This document shows positions 60,901 through 64,000 of a stretch of 64,000 nt of DNA, piece by piece (within the stretch, counting starts at the first letter, position 1; each line of letters starts with the position of its first letter). The notes beneath the pieces were generated by a model that was not told where the DNA came from, ran no database searches, and saw only the letters and a program-made list of their open reading frames with translations. Source of the stretch: Siderastrea radians (lineage: Eukaryota > Cnidaria > Anthozoa > Scleractinia > Rhizangiidae); NCBI GenBank assembly GCA_964017195.1, contig CAXHKT010000139.1:62001-126000 (forward strand), written 5' to 3'. Both the position numbers and the translations under genes were made by a program.

Positions 60901-63642
60901 GTCTGCGATTTTTTCCATAAGGTGGAAAAAAACCCCCATTTTGGGGCTTTCCCTCAGGCCCCAAAAAGCTCAAAAAGCTAACTGGCGCTCTCGGCTGCAT
61001 GCACAAAGCTCCCAAATGCATTCAATCCCTTTGGGACCATCCGAAAAAAATTCCTTTTGTTCAAAAGTACAAAGAAAGCGCGATATGTGCGATCCTTAGG
61101 GAAAAAACCCCATTTTGGGGCATTCCCAGAGGCTCAAAAAGGTGTTCTTATCTGCGCAATCTGTCTGCGCAAGGCTGCGCACTGGCCCAATAATAATGCA
61201 AATCCCTCGGGGCTATCAGAAAAAACAGTTTATTGTGTAGAAAGTCTGCGATTTTTTCGATAAGGTGGAAAAAAAACCCATTTTGGGGCCTTCCCTCAGG
61301 CCCCAAAAAGCTCAAAAAGCTAACTGGCGCTCTCGGCTGCATGCACAAAGCTCCCAAATGCATTCAATCCCTTTGGGACCATCCGAAAAAAATTCCTTTT
61401 GTTCAAAAGTACAAAGAAAGCGCGATATGTGCGATCCTTAGGGAAAAAAAACCCCATTTTGGGGCATTCCCAGAGGCTCAAAAAGGTGTTCTTATCTGCG
61501 CAATCTGTCTGCGCAAGGCTGCGCACTGGCCCAATAATAATGCAAATCCCTCGGGGCTATCAGAAAAAAACAGTTTATTGTGTAGAAAGTCTGCGATTTT
61601 TTCCATAAGGTGGAAAAAAAACCCCATTTTGGGGCCTTCCCTCAGGCCCCAAAATGCTCAAAAAGCTAACTGGCGCTCTCGGCTGCATGCACAAAGCTCC
61701 CAAATGCATTCAATCCCTTTGGGACCATCCGAAAAAAATTCCTTTTGTGCAAAAATAGAAAGAAAGCGCGATATGTGCGATCCTTAGGGAAAAAACCCCA
61801 TTTTGGGGCATTCCCAGAGGCTCAAAAAGGTGTTCTTATCTGCGCAATCTGTCTGCGCAAGGCTGCGCACTGGCCCAATAATAATGCAAATCCCTCGGGG
61901 CTATCAGAAAAAACAGTTTATTGTGTAGAAAGTCTGCGATTTTTTCGATAAGGTGGAAAAAACCCCCATTTTGGGGCCTTCCCTCAGGCCCCAAAAAGCT
62001 CAAAAAGCTAACTGGCGCTCTCGGCTGCATGCACAAAGCTCCCAAATGCATTCAATCCCTTTGGGACCATCCGAAAAAAATTCCTTTTGTTCAAAAGTAC
62101 AAAGAAAGCGCGATATGTGCGATCCTTAGGGAAAAAACCCCATTTTGGGGCATTCCCAGAGGCTCAAAAAGGTGTTCTTATCTGCGCAATCTGTCTGCGC
62201 AAGGCTGCGCACTGGCCCAATAATAATGCAAATCCCTCGGGGCTATCAGAAAAAACACTTTATTGTGTAGAAAGTCTGCGATTTTTTCGATAAGGTGGAA
62301 AAAAACCCCCATTATGGGGCTTTCCCTCAGGCCCCAAAAAGCTCAAAAAGCTAACTGGCGCTCTCGGCTGCATGCACAAAGCTCCCAAATGCATTCAATC
62401 CCTTTGGGACCATCCGAAAAAAATTCCTTTTGTGCAAAAATAGAAAGAAAGCGCGATATGTGCGATCCTTAGGGAAAAAACCCCATTTTGGGGCATTCCC
62501 AGAGGCTCAAAAAGGTGTTCTTATCTGCGCAATCTGTCTGCGCAAGGCTGCGCACTGGCCCAATAATAATGCAAATCCCTCGGGGCTATCAGAAAAAACA
62601 GTTTATTGTGTAGAAAGTCTGCGATTTTTTCGATAAGGTGGAAAAAAACCCCATTTTGGGGCCTTCCCCCAGGCCCCAAAATGCTCAAAAAGCTAACTGG
62701 CGCTCTCGGCTGCATGCACAAAGCTCCCAAATGCATTCAATCCCTTTGGGACCATCCGAAAAAAATTCCTTTTGTTCAAAAGTACAAAGAAAGCGCGATA
62801 TGTGCGATCCTTAGGGAAAAAACCCCATTTTGGGGCATTCCCAGAGGCTCAAAAAGGTGTTCTTATCTACGCAATCTGTCTGCGCAAGGCTGCGCACTGG
62901 CCCAATAATAATGCAAATCCCTCGGGGCTATCAGAAAAAACAGTTTATTGTGTAGAAAGTCTGCGATTTTTTCGATAAGGTGGAAAAAACACCCATTTTG
63001 GGGCCTTCCCTCAGGCCCCAAAAAGCTCAAAAAGCTAACTGGCGCTCTCGGCTGCATGCACAAAGCTCCCAAATGCATTCAATCCCTTTGGGACCATCCG
63101 AAAAAAATTCCTTTTGTTCAAAAGTACAAAGAAAGCGCGATATGTGCGATCCTTAGGGAAAAAACCCCATTTTGGGGCATTCCCAGAGGCTCAAAAAGGT
63201 GTTCTTATCTGCGCAATCTGTCTGCGCAAGGCTGCGCACTGGCCCAATAATAATGCAAATCCCTCGGGGCTATCAGAAAAAACAGTTTATTGTATAGAAA
63301 GTCTGCGATTTTTTCGATAAGGTGGAAAAAACCCCCATTTTGGGGCCTTCCCTCAGGCCCCAAAATGCTCAAAAAGCTAACTGGCGCTCTCGGCTGCATG
63401 CACAAAGCTCCCAAATGCATTCAATCCCTTTGGGACCATCCGAAAAAAATTCCTTTTGTGCAAAAATACAAAGAAAGCGCGATATGTGCGATCCTTAGGG
63501 AAAAAACCCCATTTTGGGGCATTCCCAGAGGCTCAAAAAGGTGTTCTTATCTGCGCAATCTGTCTGCGCAAGGCTGCGCACTGGCCCAATAATAATGCAA
63601 ATCCCTCGGGGCTATCAGAAAAAACAGTTTATTGTGTAGAAA

Positions 63643-63984
63643 GTCTGCGATTTTTTCGATAAGGTGGAAAAAACCCCCATTTTGGGGCCTTCCCTCAGGC
63701 CCCAAAATGCTCAAAAAGCTAACTGGCGCTCTCGGCTGCATGCACAAAGCTCCCAAATGCATTCAATCCCTTTGGGACCATCCGAAAAAAATTCCTTTTG
63801 TGCAAAAATACAAAGAAAGCGCGATATGTGCGATCCTTAGGGAAAAAGCCCCATTTTGGGGCATTCCCAGAGGCTCAAAAAGGTGTTCTTATCTGCGCAA
63901 TCTGTCTGCGCAAGGCTGCGCACTGGCCCAATAATAATGCAAATCCCTCGGGGCTATCAGAAAAAACAGTTTATTGTGTAGAAA
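63643..63984. repeat. Representative array-B unit (a 176 bp + b 166 bp)
   Basis: Half a is 63643-63818 and half b is 63819-63984. The halves align to each other: GTGG-A6-C5-ATTTTGGGGC versus AGGG-A6-C4-ATTTTGGGGC, then AATGCATTCAATCCCTTTGGG versus AATGCAAATCCCTCGGGG, then ATTCCTTTTGT..AAAGAAA versus CAGTTTATTGT..TAGAAA. The dyad TTTTGGGGCC / GGCCCCAAAA (63680-63689, 63698-63707, 8-base loop) is a perfect 10-bp stem. Confidence 0.88.
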
Positions 63985-64000
63985 GTCTGCGATTTTTTCG

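Larger units (their letters stand above)
47546..64000. repeat. Satellite array B: 341-342-bp a-b dimers
   Basis: Forty-eight complete units, starting at 47546, 47889, 48219, 48560, 48905, 49246, 49587, 49931, 50273, 50614, 50955, 51296, 51640, 51983, 52324, 52669, 53011, 53353, 53697, 54042, 54385, 54726, 55071, 55415, 55761, 56103, 56445, 56789, 57131, 57476, 57819, 58160, 58502, 58844, 59188, 59530, 59875, 60218, 60559, 60901, 61244, 61589, 61932, 62274, 62617, 62959, 63301 and 63643. A partial unit starts at 63985. Length changes are mostly in A-runs. Half a begins GTCTGCG, half b GCGCGATATG. The array is far more uniform than array A and has no stand-alone b units and no G-rich segment. 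Confidence 0.97.

Noticed and set aside
61233..61787. Open frame of 184 codons in array B
   Set aside because: It spans more than one 341-bp unit and survives only because an A-run length change restores the frame. There is no protein-like constraint; neighbouring units break it.
1390..64000. TTAGGG hexamer once per b module (CCTTAGGGAAAA)
   Set aside because: It occurs singly within a larger unit, never in tandem, so it is not telomeric repeat.
1390..64000. CRISPR array
   Set aside because: Repeats are 163-488 bp, with no unique spacers and no cas genes.
1390..64000. CENP-B box
   Set aside because: No unit fits TTCGnnnnAnnCGGG on either strand by eye. The flank's CGTTTC..GGAAACG motifs do not have the required spacing.

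Overview
This window is a eukaryotic satellite-DNA block. It holds no recognisable gene, RNA gene or intact mobile element. The clues to a eukaryote are about 62.6 kb of head-to-tail tandem repeats, nucleosome-length periodicity (about 162-176 bp), several layers of higher-order duplication, and an AT-rich non-coding flank. I cannot name the taxon. The block could be centromeric, pericentromeric, subtelomeric or interstitial, and the sequence alone does not decide this.

Layout: (1) 1-1389 is a single-copy-looking flank with no convincing gene. It carries a cluster of GGAAACG-type motifs and a few inverted repeats. (2) 1390-47545 is array A. It consists mostly of 163-bp short units (module b), with 27 long units of about 487 bp spaced irregularly among them. 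(3) 47546-64000 is array B: 48 complete units of about 341-342 bp plus a 16-bp start of the next, running off the window. The change from A to B is abrupt, inside a unit. All units in both arrays point the same way.

The two arrays are one family in three multimer states. The long unit splits into p (163 bp), q (162 bp) and b (163 bp). The array-B unit splits into a (about 176 bp) and b (about 166 bp), where a begins like p and continues like q. The short unit is b alone. Each module carries a small dyad (T-run, GC stem, short loop, GC stem, A-run) at roughly the same place, with different stem bases in different modules.

Evolution by unequal exchange is visible at many scales: a 10-bp minisatellite inside each unit (1-6 copies), whole-unit gains and losses, a 966-bp tandem duplication, a partly tripled block of about 3.75 kb, an 8.9-kb tandem duplication, a patchwork at about 27.27-32.2 kb, and a seven-unit higher-order repeat of about 2.4 kb in array B. 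Long open frames inside the arrays are by-products of the repeat period, not genes.
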